64,000 nucleotides of DNA from Pandoraea pulmonicola (GTDB lineage: Bacteria > Pseudomonadota > Gammaproteobacteria > Burkholderiales > Burkholderiaceae): NCBI RefSeq assembly GCF_000815105.2, contig NZ_CP010310.2:4712001-4776000 (forward strand). The letters are read 5' to 3'. Below, in pieces: positions 52,068 to 62,463 of this stretch. The notes under the pieces were generated by a model, which was not told the origin of the DNA, did no database searches, and was given only the letters and a program-made list of their open reading frames with translations. The translations under genes were made by a program, and so were the position numbers. The number at the start of each line of letters is the position of its first letter. Position 1 is the first letter of the stretch.

Positions 52068-52976
52068 ATGAAAACAGGGAGCCCTTTCAAGACCGTGGCG
52101 CTCGTCGGGAAGTACCATGCCGACGGCGTTGCCGAGCCATTGCTCACACTCGCGGCGTGCATTGCCCAGCGCGGGCATCATGTCGTGTTCGAGCGCGATA
52201 CCGCACATAACATCGGCGCCGACGCCGGCCGTTACGACACGCTCGACATCCTCGAAATCGGTACGAAGGCCGATGTGGCCGTCGTGGTGGGCGGCGACGG
52301 GACGATGCTCGGCGTCGGCCGGCAGCTCGCCGCCTCGAAGGTGCCGCTCATCGGCGTGAACCACGGGCGCGTCGGCTTCATCACCGATATTCCGCTCGAC
52401 GAGATGCGCCAGGTCGTGCCGGCCATGCTCGAAGGGCATTTCGAAGCGGAGCAACGCACATTGCTCGCCGCGCGCATCGAGCGCGACGGCAAGACGCTCT
52501 ACGACACCCTTGCCTTCAACGACGTGGTCGTGAACCGCTCGGGCATCTCGGGCATGGTCGAGCTGCGCGTGGACGTCGACGGCCGCTTCATGTACAAGCA
52601 GCGCTCGGACGGCCTCATCGTGGCCACTCCGACCGGCTCGACAGCCTATGCGCTCTCGGCCACCGGGCCGATTCTGCATCCGCGCCTGGGCGGCGTGGTG
52701 CTCGTGCCGATCGCGCCGCACGCGCTGTCGAACCGTCCGATCGTGCTGCCCGACTCCAGCAACATCGTCATCACGATCACGGGCGGGCGCGAGGTCGGCG
52801 CCAACTTCGACATGCAGTCGTTTGCCGAACTGCGTCAGGGCGATCGGATCCTGGTGAGCCGCTCCGAGCATCAGGTGACGTTCCTGCACCCGGTCGGCTA
52901 CAACTACTACGCCACGCTGCGCCGCAAGCTGCACTGGAACGAGCATATCTCCGACGAAGATACGCCGCAGAACTGA
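52068..52976 (+). CDS. nadK: NAD kinase
   Basis: Phosphorylates NAD+ to NADP+. The 302-residue protein has the GGDGT motif in [14 protein letters not shown], the [10 protein letters not shown] segment, the NE-like [11 protein letters not shown] and the glycine-rich [23 protein letters not shown] signature that binds NAD. ATG 52068 begins [15 protein letters not shown] as expected; a frame from 52017 is rejected. It is divergent from hrcA, and recN follows after 23 bases, an arrangement conserved in many proteobacteria (hrcA-nadK-recN). Confidence 0.95.
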   Translation: MKTGSPFKTVALVGKYHADGVAEPLLTLAACIAQRGHHVVFERDTAHNIGADAGRYDTLDILEIGTKADVAVVVGGDGTMLGVGRQLAASKVPLIGVNHGRVGFITDIPLDEMRQVVPAMLEGHFEAEQRTLLAARIERDGKTLYDTLAFNDVVVNRSGISGMVELRVDVDGRFMYKQRSDGLIVATPTGSTAYALSATGPILHPRLGGVVLVPIAPHALSNRPIVLPDSSNIVITITGGREVGANFDMQSFAELRQGDRILVSRSEHQVTFLHPVGYNYYATLRRKLHWNEHISDEDTPQN

Positions 52977-52999
52977 ACACACGCCTCCTTCGACACCTC

Positions 53000-54664
53000 A
53001 TGCTACGCAGTCTCTCGATTCGCGATTTCGTGATCGTCGATCGCCTCGATCTGGAATTCTCCGCCGGCTTCACCGTGTTTTCGGGGGAGACCGGCGCGGG
53101 CAAATCGATCCTGATCGACGCGCTGGCGCTGGCGATGGGCGAGCGCGGCGACGCCAGCATGGTGCGCACGGGGCAATCCCGTGCCGACATCACCGCCGAG
53201 TTCGCCGCCGACGCCTCGGCCCGCCCCGATCTCGAAGCCTGGTTGCAGGCGCAGGCGCTCTCGCTCGAAGAGCATGGCGGCGTGCTGCTGCGCCGCGTGC
53301 TCGACACGAGCGGGCGCTCGCGCGCCTTCGTCAACGGCACCCCCGCCACGCTGGCGCAACTGCGCGAACTCGGGGAGATGCTGGTCGACATTCACGGCCA
53401 GCACGCCCATCAGCAACTGCTGCGCCCCGACGCGCAGCGCCGCCTGCTCGATTCGCATGCGGGCGCCACCGCGCTCGCCGCCGACGCGGCCGCGGCGCAC
53501 AGGGAATGGCGCCGCCTCGTGAAGCGTTGCGAGGAAGCGCACGGGCGCGATCGCGAACTGCAGTTGGAGCGCGAGCGCCTCGAGTGGCAGACCGCCGAGC
53601 TCGACAAGCTCGCGCCGCAGGAAGGCGAGTGGGACGAGGTGAGCGCCGAACATCGCCGCCTGTCGCATGCCGCCAGCCTCATCAACGGCGTGCAGGGCGC
53701 GCTTGACGTACTCGCCGAGGCCGACGGCGCCATCGTGCCTTCGCTCGGCCATGTCGTGCATCAGATTCGCGAGCTGGCGGAGATCGACGCCGGGCTCGCC
53801 GACACCCTCGCCGCGCTCGAGCCCGCGGAGATCCAGCTTCGCGAAGCCGTGCATTCGCTCACGCACTATGCACAGCGTATCGACCTCGACCCGGAGCGTC
53901 TGGCCGTGGTCGAGCAGCGTCTCGATGCCCTGCACTCGGCCGCCCGCAAGTTCCGCGTGACACCGGAGCAGCTGCCGGCCGAGCTCGCCGAGCGGCGCGC
54001 GCAACTCGACGAGCTCACGGCGTCGCAGGACACTGCCGCGATGCAGGCGGCCGCCGACGCCGCCCACGCCACCTATCTCAAGCTGGCCAAGGCGTTGTCG
54101 AAGGCCCGCGCGCAAGCCGCGGCGTCGCTCTCGCGCGAAGTCACGCGGGCGATGCAGGACCTCTCGATGCCGGGGGGCCGCTTCGACGTGGCGCTGAGCC
54201 CGGTCGCCGAGCCGCAATCCTTCGGTCTGGAAACGGTCGAGTTTCTGGTCGCCGGGCACCCGGGCGTACCGACGCGGCCGCTGGCCAAGGTCGCCTCGGG
54301 CGGCGAACTCGCTCGCATCAGCCTGGCGCTGCAAGTGATCGCGAGCAGCGCCAGCCTCACGCCGACGCTGATTTTCGATGAAGTCGATTCGGGCATCGGC
54401 GGCGCCGTCGCCGAAGTCGTCGGCCGTCTGCTGCGGGAGCTGGGTCAGGGACGGCAGGTGCTGTGCGTGACCCATCTGCCCCAGGTGGCCGCCCTCGGCC
54501 ATCAGCATCTGCGGGTGAAGAAGCGCAGCGACGGCGATACGACGATGAGCGAAATCGAGCCGCTCGGCCGTACGGAACGCGTCGAGGAAATTGCGCGCAT
54601 GCTCGGCGGCGTCGAGATCACGGCGACCACGCGTAAGCACGCGCGCGAGATGCTTGCGCTCTGA
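53000..54664 (+). CDS. recN: DNA repair protein RecN
   Basis: An SMC-like ATPase that holds DNA ends together in double-strand-break repair. The 554-residue protein has Walker A FSGETGAGKSILIDAL near the start, the MLVDIHGQHAHQQLL segment, a long coiled-coil middle (about 160-370) and the C-terminal signature KVASGGELARISLALQ followed by Walker B LIFDEVDSGIGG and a VTHLPQVAALG loop. No LexA-type box was recognised before nadK or recN, although recN is SOS-controlled in E. coli. It ends at a shared terminator with glnE. Confidence 0.96.
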   Translation: MLRSLSIRDFVIVDRLDLEFSAGFTVFSGETGAGKSILIDALALAMGERGDASMVRTGQSRADITAEFAADASARPDLEAWLQAQALSLEEHGGVLLRRVLDTSGRSRAFVNGTPATLAQLRELGEMLVDIHGQHAHQQLLRPDAQRRLLDSHAGATALAADAAAAHREWRRLVKRCEEAHGRDRELQLERERLEWQTAELDKLAPQEGEWDEVSAEHRRLSHAASLINGVQGALDVLAEADGAIVPSLGHVVHQIRELAEIDAGLADTLAALEPAEIQLREAVHSLTHYAQRIDLDPERLAVVEQRLDALHSAARKFRVTPEQLPAELAERRAQLDELTASQDTAAMQAAADAAHATYLKLAKALSKARAQAAASLSREVTRAMQDLSMPGGRFDVALSPVAEPQSFGLETVEFLVAGHPGVPTRPLAKVASGGELARISLALQVIASSASLTPTLIFDEVDSGIGGAVAEVVGRLLRELGQGRQVLCVTHLPQVAALGHQHLRVKKRSDGDTTMSEIEPLGRTERVEEIARMLGGVEITATTRKHAREMLAL

Positions 54665-54706
54665 ACGTCACATGGCGACGTGCATCGCCGTCCCGCAATC
54701 CCAATG

Positions 54707-54734
54707 AAAACGCGGGCAAGCCCGCGTTTTTTTC
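54707..54734. terminator. Bidirectional terminator between recN and glnE
   Basis: CGCGGG-CAAG-CCCGCG flanked by AAAA and a run of seven or more T. Confidence 0.88.
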
Positions 54735-54746
54735 ACTGCGTTGCCG

Positions 54747-57617
54747 TCACACCGGTCCCGCATCGGCGAACACGGAATCCCACAGTCCGATGACCGCGTC
54801 GCGTTCCGCCGCAACCTGATCGACCGGCACGCGCGCCGCTTCCACGCCATCGAGCCGCAGCTTGTGTTGACGCTTGCGGTACGTGCGATACGCGGCCGCG
54901 GCGTCGTCGGCGAGCTTGGCGTCGATGAGCCCCAGTTGCGCGGCCTCGCGCAGCAACGCGATATTGCCCGCATTGCGCAGCAGCGCCGGGTGCGCGCCCG
55001 AATGCAGCAGCACCAGATACTGCACGGTGAATTCGATATCGACCATGCCGCCCCGGTCGTGCTTGAGATCGAACAGCGCCGTGGGGTTCGGATGCCCTTC
55101 GAGCACCTTGCGGCGCATCGCCACGATCTCCTGCGCGAGCGGCGCCGCTTCACGCGGCGTGGCCAGCACCTGCGCACGAATGTTCTCGAACTCGGCGCCG
55201 ATCGCTTCATCCCCTGCGCAGAAGCGCGCCCGCGTGAGCGCCTGATGCTCCCACACCCAAGCCGTATTCGCGTTGCCCTCGCGGAACTGGTACTGGCGGA
55301 AGCTCTCGATGTTCGTCACCAGCAGGCCCGACAGGCCATTGGGACGCAGGCGCAGATCGACGTCGAACAGCATGCCCGCGCCCGTGTGTGTCGTGAGCCA
55401 CGTCACGAAGCGGCGGGCGAGCGCGGCGTAAGCGTCCGGCGCGCGGTCGTCGTCATCGTCGTACAGGAAGATGAGATCGAGATCGGAGGCGTAGCCGAGC
55501 TCCTTGCCGCCGAGCTTGCCGTAGGCGATGACGGAGAAGCGCGGGACTTCGCGATGACGCGAGACCACGTGCGGCCAGACCGTCGAAATGGTCACGTCGA
55601 CGATGATGTCCGCCAGCTCCGAGAGCCGGTCGCTGATCGTCTCGACGGACAGCGCGCCCTGCAGATCGAGCAGCAGGATCCGGAACACTTCCGCGTGGTG
55701 CGCGCGACGCAGGATGTCCATCTGCACTTCCACGTTGCCGGCCGCACCTGCCGCGTTCAGACTCAGCAGCAGCTGCGTCTTGAACGACGGCCAGTCGAAC
55801 GGCGCGGCGAGCGCTTCGTCATCGAGCAATTCGTCGAGCAATTGCGGATGGCTGATCAGATAGCCCGCCGCCCAGCGCGATCCCGCCAGCACCTTGACCA
55901 CGCGCTCCAACGCGCGCGGATATTCGGTAAGCAGCGCCAGGTACGAGCTGCGACGGCTGATGGCCGAGAGCAGGTCGAGCATGCGCGCGAGCACCGCGTC
56001 GGCCTCCCCCGTGCCCGCGGCCCCTTCGACCGAGCGTTGGACGAGTTGATCGAAGCGCCGCCGGCTCTGCTCGCCGAGCGCCTTGTAGCGCGAGGACGTC
56101 CACACGGCGCGCAGGCGATCGAGCGCCCCCGCGGCATCGGCGAAGCCCAGCCGCGTGAGCTGATTGCCGAGATCGCCCGTCTGCGCCTCGTCGGCGAGGC
56201 ACTCGCTCCACAACTCGGGCGGGCATTCGCACTCGCCCGTGCCGGACGACGCCCGGCCGCCCTTCTGCCCGTTGCCGTTCGCCTTGTCGGCGAAGATCTC
56301 GTCGAACTGCGCGGCCACGAACTCGCGGTGCTCGTCGAGCACGGTCATGAACGTCGCCTCGTCTGGGAAGCCCATGGCGCGGGCCACCGCGAGACGATCG
56401 TCGCCGGAGGCTGGCAGGATGTGCGTCTGCGCGTCGTCGAGATACTGGATGCGGTGTTCGAGCTTGCGCAGGAAGACGTAGGCGTGGCTCAGCGCGTCCG
56501 CAACGCTCTGCGCGAGCCAGCCGCGCCGAGCGGCCACGCCGAGCACGGCGAGCGTCGGCCGCACGCGCAGTTCGGGCTCCTGGCCGCCCCGGATGAGCTG
56601 AAACACCTGTGCGGAGAATTCGACTTCGCGAATACCGCCGCGTCCGAGCTTGATGTCGTTGATGCGCGCCGGCTTCGCCCGCGCGCGGCGCTCGGCTTCA
56701 TGGCGAATCTGTTCGTGCAGCGCGCGAATCGCACCGATCACGCCGTAATCGAGATAGCGACGGAAGACGAACGGCTGCACGAGCGACGCCAGCAACCGCT
56801 CGATGCGCTTGCCCGGCTCGCTCGCCACTTCGGAGACCAGCCGCCCCTTGATCCATGCGTAGCGCTCCCATTCGCGCCCCTGCACATAGAAATACTCCTC
56901 GAGCATCGGCAGGCTACACACGAGGGGCCCGGAATCGCCGTTCGGGCGCAGACGCATGTCCACACGGAACACGTAGCCGTCGGATGTGAGTTCGGAGATC
57001 AGACCGATCAGCTTGCGGCCGAGCTTCGTGAAGAATTCATGGTTCGAGAGTAGGCGCAAGCGGTTGGCGGCAGCCGGATCGGCGTCGTCCGGCGCGGAGG
57101 TATCGCCGTCGTCCTCATAGAGAAATATCAGGTCGATGTCCGAAGAGACGTTCAATTCGCGCCCACCGAGCTTGCCCATGCCGACCACGGCGAGCGTCTG
57201 GCGCTCGCCTTCGGCATTGCGCGGCACGCCATGAATCGCTTCCAGGTCGCGCGACAGGACCGTGACGCCGGCCTGGATGGCGAATTCGGCCAGGGCCGTC
57301 ATGGCTTCGGTGACTTCGGACAACTCGGCGCGCCCGTCCAGATCGCGCTGCATGACGGCGCAGATCGCCTCGGCACGCAACACGCGCAGCGCCCGGGCGA
57401 GCCCGGCTTCGTCCACGCCGGACACCCCGGACGGCTGTTCGGGCGGGGTCAGCGTGGTGTCGGTGATGGCTTCGAAGCGGCGAGCGAGCCAGCGCGCGTC
57501 CACGGGATGCTGGGCCAGCGCGGGCAACGCTTCGGCCAGCGCAGGGCGGCTCGCCAGCATGCGCGCGGCGTAACGCGAGTAGGACGTGATGTCGATCGGG
57601 GTTTCGGGTGAACTCAC
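54747..57617 (-). CDS. glnE: Glutamine synthetase adenylyltransferase/deadenylase
   Basis: Bifunctional regulator that adenylylates and deadenylylates glutamine synthetase in response to PII and glutamine. The 956-residue protein has two nucleotidyltransferase domains, with GMGKLGGRELNVSSDIDLIFLY in the N-terminal (deadenylase) half and AYGKLGGKELGYASDLDLIFLYDD in the C-terminal (adenylylase) half, joined by a PII-responsive region. I start at GTG 57617, with GGAAG upstream, giving MSSPETPIDITSYSRYAARML; a frame reaching 57734 adds 39 residues unlike the family. It converges on recN and is divergent from yhdP. Confidence 0.94.
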   Translation of the reverse strand: MSSPETPIDITSYSRYAARMLASRPALAEALPALAQHPVDARWLARRFEAITDTTLTPPEQPSGVSGVDEAGLARALRVLRAEAICAVMQRDLDGRAELSEVTEAMTALAEFAIQAGVTVLSRDLEAIHGVPRNAEGERQTLAVVGMGKLGGRELNVSSDIDLIFLYEDDGDTSAPDDADPAAANRLRLLSNHEFFTKLGRKLIGLISELTSDGYVFRVDMRLRPNGDSGPLVCSLPMLEEYFYVQGREWERYAWIKGRLVSEVASEPGKRIERLLASLVQPFVFRRYLDYGVIGAIRALHEQIRHEAERRARAKPARINDIKLGRGGIREVEFSAQVFQLIRGGQEPELRVRPTLAVLGVAARRGWLAQSVADALSHAYVFLRKLEHRIQYLDDAQTHILPASGDDRLAVARAMGFPDEATFMTVLDEHREFVAAQFDEIFADKANGNGQKGGRASSGTGECECPPELWSECLADEAQTGDLGNQLTRLGFADAAGALDRLRAVWTSSRYKALGEQSRRRFDQLVQRSVEGAAGTGEADAVLARMLDLLSAISRRSSYLALLTEYPRALERVVKVLAGSRWAAGYLISHPQLLDELLDDEALAAPFDWPSFKTQLLLSLNAAGAAGNVEVQMDILRRAHHAEVFRILLLDLQGALSVETISDRLSELADIIVDVTISTVWPHVVSRHREVPRFSVIAYGKLGGKELGYASDLDLIFLYDDDDDRAPDAYAALARRFVTWLTTHTGAGMLFDVDLRLRPNGLSGLLVTNIESFRQYQFREGNANTAWVWEHQALTRARFCAGDEAIGAEFENIRAQVLATPREAAPLAQEIVAMRRKVLEGHPNPTALFDLKHDRGGMVDIEFTVQYLVLLHSGAHPALLRNAGNIALLREAAQLGLIDAKLADDAAAAYRTYRKRQHKLRLDGVEAARVPVDQVAAERDAVIGLWDSVFADAGPV

Positions 57618-57963
57618 TGGCGGGCTTCCGGTCTGCACTGAGAATGAGGAGACACGATGTCTATCGGCAAGACCGAAACCCAAGCCGGAGCGGGCCTGCG
57701 ACGCCACACCGTCCGGGCGACGCCTGCCTGCCATGTCAGGCAGGGACCGCGCGCGAGGGTGTCCGCGCGCGCCGGCGTGCGCGATCGTCGTCGGCCGCCC
57801 TCGCCCTTTCCGGTGCTTTCGCGGGCTTTCGTTGGCTTACCCGCGCGCGAGCAGACGCCCGATCCCCCGTCTGTTTCCGCGACGGCCGGCCGGTCGAACG
57901 GTGCTGGGCTTGTGTTACAGTCTTTGCCACAGAAACTACCACATTCCCTCGTAGACGCGCAGC
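57618..57963. other. Non-coding divergent region between glnE and yhdP
   Basis: This 346-base GC-rich gap holds no supportable gene. One perfect hairpin, CCTGCCTG-CCATGT-CAGGCAGG (57723-57744), is visible. I could not identify convincing promoters for glnE or yhdP. Confidence 0.4.
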
Positions 57964-60900
57964 ATGACCGACCGTAAGCCGCCTGCCTCACCCACTGCGA
58001 CCCGGTCCTGGTTCTCGTCACTGCCGCGTGGCTTGCGCCTGGGCCTGGAATGGCTGCTGGCGCTCATCGTCATCGTCTATTTCGGACTGGGTGCCGTCGT
58101 CCTCGCGACCCGGTACGTGATCCTCCCGCGTGTTGCCGACTACCGCCCGCAAATCGAAGCGGCGGCCACGCGCGCCATCGGCCTGCCCGTCACCATCGGC
58201 CGCGTCGACGCCGTCTGGCGCGGCTGGCACCCCTATCTGACGCTGGAAGACGTGCGCGTGGCGCGCGCCACGCCGAAGCCGGCGCCCAAGGCGTCGGCGC
58301 CCGTGCTTGCGGGCCGACCCGGCGCATCGTCGGCGGCGGCCCATGGCGCCCATGACGCCCATGGCACCGATCGCACCGATGAAGCCGCCGTTGCCTATGC
58401 CCCGCCGGGCGCGCCGCCGCCAGCCGATCCGGGCCTCACGCTGCACCGGCTCGACGCCGTGCTCTCGTGGACCAGCCTGCTCCATTTCGATCTGCGCCTG
58501 TCGGACCTCACGCTGTATCAGCCGGATCTGACGGTGGAGCGTCTGGCCGACGGCTCGGTACTCGTCGCGGGCCTGCCGGTCGCCGGCAATACCGGCGCGT
58601 CGAACACGAAGGCGGCCGACTGGCTCATGCGGCAGGCACGCATCGTTATCCGCGGCGGTACGGTGCGCTGGCGCGACGCCACGCGCGACGCGCCCGAAGT
58701 CGTCGTCACGCAGGTCAATGCCATGCTGCGCAATCGCGGCTACGAGCACCGCTTCGGCCTACAGGCCAACCCGCCGACAGGCATGGTCGCACCGCTCGAC
58801 GTCCGCGCCCGCTTCACCAACCCGTTGTTCACGCGCCCCGGCGAAGTCGACCGTTGGCGCGGTCAGATCTATGCCGACGTCGGCACGCTCGATCTGGGCG
58901 AACTGGCACGCTACGTCGACCTGCCGGGCAAGGATTCGCGCGGTCGCGTCGCCGCGCGCGCGTGGGTCGATTTCGACAGCGGCGCGATCGTCGGGGCGAC
59001 GCTGCGCGCGGCCGGGGAGAACACGTCGGTGCAATTGGCCGACGATCTGCCTCCGCTCACGTTCGACGCCACCGCGGGCCGTATCGACGTCATACGCGCG
59101 GGTGCGCAGCCCGACGCCGGGTGGAATCTGCGCGCGCGCGATCTGACGCTGCAGGCTGCAGGCCGCCCAACGCTCGACATTCCCGAACTCAAAGGCAGCT
59201 ACGCGCCGAGCGCCGAAGCGCACGGCCTGCGCGTGGCGTTCGCCGGACAGCGCTTCGATATCGGCGCGGCGATGGCACTCGTGCCGTCACTGCCCATCGA
59301 TGCGCAGACCCGCGAGACGCTCGCCAGCTTCCGTCCGCGCGGCCGCCTCGCCAACTTCGACCTCAGCTACCAGGCGCCCAAGCCGCACGGCGCCAGCAAC
59401 TGGCGCGACCTGCCGGGCCTCAAGCAACTGCCGCCCGAGCGCGACCGCTACCGGTTGGTGGCCGACTTCGAAGACCTCGGCATCGACAGCCAGATCAGCC
59501 AGCGCGCGCCCGCGCATCCCGGTGCGCCGAACGCGGGCCGTCCCGGCTTCTCGAATCTGAGCGGCCACGTGGACGCCGACCAGACCCGCGGCAGTCTGAC
59601 GCTCGACGCCAAGAACGCCACGCTCGACTTCCCCGGCCGTTTCGACCAGCCGCGCATCGATCTCGACACGCTCACCGCGCGCACGTCGTGGCGTATTTCG
59701 CATTCGGCGACCCGGCGCGATGCGCCCGCCGACGTACAGGTGCGCGTCGATGCGCTGCATCTGCAGAACGCCGAACTCGCGGGCGACGTGAGCGGCACGT
59801 GGCGCAACGGCGGCAAGGGCAACGGCATCGTCGATCTGAAGGGCAGCATCGTGCGCGCGAATGCGAATTCGGTGCCGCGCTATCTGCCGACGGACGTGGG
59901 CGCCGGCGTGCGCGACTACCTGCAGCGCGCGCTGCTCGCCGGCACGGTGCAGAATGCGCCGTTCGCCGTGCAGGGCGACCTGGAAGACTTCCCGTACGGC
60001 AAGGGCGAGGGCAAGTTCCACATCGACATTCCCCTCGTGGATGTGACCTTCAACCCGTCGCCGCTGCGTCCCGGCCATACCGAAGTCTGGCCAGCCTTCG
60101 AGAAGGTGCGCGGCAATCTGCGCTTCGATGCCGACAAGCTGCACATCGCCATCGACTCCGGCACGGTCTTCGGCGTGACGCTTACGCAGGTGCTGGGCGA
60201 CATCGACAACCTCGGTCAGGACGACTCCACCCTCACGCTCAAGGGCGACGCCAGGGGACCCGCGGCCGACTTCGTGAAGTACCTCAACAGCAGCCCCGTG
60301 GGCCACTGGATCGGCGACTTCACCGACGAGACGCGCGCGAACGGCACCACGCAGCTCGCCCTGCAGTTGTCGATGCCGCTCGAGCACACCGACCGCTCGA
60401 AGGTCACCGGGCGTGCGCGCTTTCTGCGCAACGACATCATGCTGATCGGCGGCCTGCCGACCTTCGGCGCCGTGGACGGCGAACTGGCGTTCACCGAGCG
60501 CGGCATCTCGCTCGACAATCTGCGCGGCACCTTCCTCGGCGGCGACGTGCGCGCCTCGGGCGGCAGCCGCGACGACGGCACCATCGCACTGAACATCAAC
60601 GGCACCATGAGCGCGCAAGGACTGCGCGAGAACCGCGAGAACGCTTCGCTCGCACAACTGGCCAAGCGCATGACCGGCAGCACGCCGTACACCGCGACGG
60701 TCGCGGTGCGTCAGGGCATGACCGAGGTGACCGTGCAGTCGACGCTCGCCGGCCTCGCCGTCAATCTGCCGGCGCCGCTCGGCAAGAGTGCGGAAACGTC
60801 CCTGCCCGCGCGCTTCACGCTGCGCCCGCAGCCGAATCCGGGCGGACGCCGCGTCGATATGCTCGACTTCGCCATCGGCAGCGTGCAGGCCAACTACGTG

Positions 60901-62340
60901 CAGCAACGCAGCGGAACGCGGGTCGATGTGCTGCGCGGCGGTATCGGCATCAACCAGCCGGTGCCCGCGCCACGCGAAGGCGTGCAGGCCGCCGCGCAGT
61001 TCGACACGCTCGACGTGGATGCGTGGCGCAGCGTGATCGCCTCGCTCGACAGCCCCGCGGTGACGCCCGGCACGCAAGGCACGCCGCCCGCGCCGGTCGC
61101 CACGGCGGCGGCGGCGCGCGACGAATTCGGTGCGCTCACTCCTTACATTCCCACGCGCCTGGCGCTGCACGCCAAGCAGGTGAGACTGATGTCGCGCCTG
61201 TGGCCGGAACTGGTCGTCGGCGCACAGCGCAACGATCGCGACTGGCAAGTCAGCCTGGCCTCCGATCTGGTGTCCGGCTTCGCGCAATGGCACGCGCCGG
61301 ATGCGAAGAATCCATCGGGTGCCATACGCGCTCGACTGGCAAAGCTCGTCATACCGCGCGAAGAGCATGGCAACGACGTGCTCACGCAGGTGCTCGACGA
61401 GCCAAGCGACGAATTCCCCGCCATCGACGTCGTCGCGAACGATTTCGTGCTGCGCGACAAGCCGCTCGGCAAGCTCACGCTCAATGCGCACAACGACATC
61501 GAGGAAGGCGTGCCCGTCTGGCAACTCACGAAGCTGGAGTTGAGCAACAGCGCCGCCACGCTGGACGTGAGCGGCAACTGGCGCACGTCGCGGCGGCGCG
61601 CGGCGGTGGCCGGCAGCGACGACGACGTGCCGCGCCGCACCCTGCTCGACTTCAACCTCGAAGTGAAGGATGCGGGCGGCCTGCTCGACCGGCTGGGTCT
61701 GCCCAAGACGCTCAAGGACGGCTCGGGCACCGTGTCGGGCCGCTTCGGCTGGCGCGGCGGACCGGACGCCATCGACTACCCGACGCTCGGCGGGCGCGTG
61801 AAGGTCGAGCTGCGTCGCGGACAGATTCTGAAAGCCGACCCGGGGCTGGCGAAGTTGCTGGGCGTGCTCTCGCTGCAGACGCTCACCAAGATCCTCACGT
61901 TCGACTTCAACAGCGTGATCGGCAGCGGCCTGCCGTTCGACAGCATCGACGGCAACGCCACGATGCAGGGCGGCGTGGCGACCACCAACGATCTGACCAT
62001 CAACGCGAACGCGGCCACGATCAAGATCGACGGCCATACCGACCTCGCGCGCGAAACGCAGGATCTGAACGTGCTGGTGCTGCCGAAGATCAACGCGGCG
62101 TCGGCCTCGCTCGCGTGGGCGATCATCAACCCGGCGCTGGGCATCGGCTCCTTCTTCGCGCAACTGGCGCTGGGCGATCAGCTCTCGCGCACGCTCTCGA
62201 GCCAGTATCACGTGACCGGTTCCTGGGACAATCCGGTCATCGGACAGGGAGGCGGCAATAAGAGTAAGATCGAAGCAACGCCGGAAACCCGGCCGGAGAC
62301 GCAAGACCGTATGCAATCGCTTGGCATGCGCGGCAACTGA
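57964..62340 (+). CDS. yhdP: YhdP-family AsmA-like envelope protein
   Basis: A 1458-residue protein of the AsmA-like clan (TIGR02099/DUF3971). In E. coli, YhdP with TamB and YdbH carries phospholipids to the outer membrane through a long hydrophobic groove. A single N-terminal membrane helix (about 22-45, LEWLLALIVIVYFGLGAVVLA) anchors it, with the rest in the periplasm as repeated beta-rich segments. The C-terminal part has GTVSGRFGWRGGPDAIDYPTLGGRVKVELRRGQILKADPGLAKLLGVLSLQTL, here cited for GRFGWRG and KLLGVLSLQTL, both typical. Length is close to other beta-proteobacterial members. The amidase and tldD genes follow on the same strand. Confidence 0.93.
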   Translation: MTDRKPPASPTATRSWFSSLPRGLRLGLEWLLALIVIVYFGLGAVVLATRYVILPRVADYRPQIEAAATRAIGLPVTIGRVDAVWRGWHPYLTLEDVRVARATPKPAPKASAPVLAGRPGASSAAAHGAHDAHGTDRTDEAAVAYAPPGAPPPADPGLTLHRLDAVLSWTSLLHFDLRLSDLTLYQPDLTVERLADGSVLVAGLPVAGNTGASNTKAADWLMRQARIVIRGGTVRWRDATRDAPEVVVTQVNAMLRNRGYEHRFGLQANPPTGMVAPLDVRARFTNPLFTRPGEVDRWRGQIYADVGTLDLGELARYVDLPGKDSRGRVAARAWVDFDSGAIVGATLRAAGENTSVQLADDLPPLTFDATAGRIDVIRAGAQPDAGWNLRARDLTLQAAGRPTLDIPELKGSYAPSAEAHGLRVAFAGQRFDIGAAMALVPSLPIDAQTRETLASFRPRGRLANFDLSYQAPKPHGASNWRDLPGLKQLPPERDRYRLVADFEDLGIDSQISQRAPAHPGAPNAGRPGFSNLSGHVDADQTRGSLTLDAKNATLDFPGRFDQPRIDLDTLTARTSWRISHSATRRDAPADVQVRVDALHLQNAELAGDVSGTWRNGGKGNGIVDLKGSIVRANANSVPRYLPTDVGAGVRDYLQRALLAGTVQNAPFAVQGDLEDFPYGKGEGKFHIDIPLVDVTFNPSPLRPGHTEVWPAFEKVRGNLRFDADKLHIAIDSGTVFGVTLTQVLGDIDNLGQDDSTLTLKGDARGPAADFVKYLNSSPVGHWIGDFTDETRANGTTQLALQLSMPLEHTDRSKVTGRARFLRNDIMLIGGLPTFGAVDGELAFTERGISLDNLRGTFLGGDVRASGGSRDDGTIALNINGTMSAQGLRENRENASLAQLAKRMTGSTPYTATVAVRQGMTEVTVQSTLAGLAVNLPAPLGKSAETSLPARFTLRPQPNPGGRRVDMLDFAIGSVQANYVQQRSGTRVDVLRGGIGINQPVPAPREGVQAAAQFDTLDVDAWRSVIASLDSPAVTPGTQGTPPAPVATAAAARDEFGALTPYIPTRLALHAKQVRLMSRLWPELVVGAQRNDRDWQVSLASDLVSGFAQWHAPDAKNPSGAIRARLAKLVIPREEHGNDVLTQVLDEPSDEFPAIDVVANDFVLRDKPLGKLTLNAHNDIEEGVPVWQLTKLELSNSAATLDVSGNWRTSRRRAAVAGSDDDVPRRTLLDFNLEVKDAGGLLDRLGLPKTLKDGSGTVSGRFGWRGGPDAIDYPTLGGRVKVELRRGQILKADPGLAKLLGVLSLQTLTKILTFDFNSVIGSGLPFDSIDGNATMQGGVATTNDLTINANAATIKIDGHTDLARETQDLNVLVLPKINAASASLAWAIINPALGIGSFFAQLALGDQLSRTLSSQYHVTGSWDNPVIGQGGGNKSKIEATPETRPETQDRMQSLGMRGN

Positions 62341-62463
62341 GCGCCTTTTCCGCATTCGCGCCAGGGCGCGGCCTCATTGCCTGGTCGCTCTGGTGCCTTG
62401 TTGCCCCGCCCTTTGTTGCTCCAATCCTCGAAATCAGCCCAGAACAGCCCGATTGGCCCAGAC

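Noticed and set aside
57657-57977. Open frame in the glnE-yhdP gap
   Set aside because: Arg/Ala/Pro-rich without recognisable features, and it overlaps the yhdP start.
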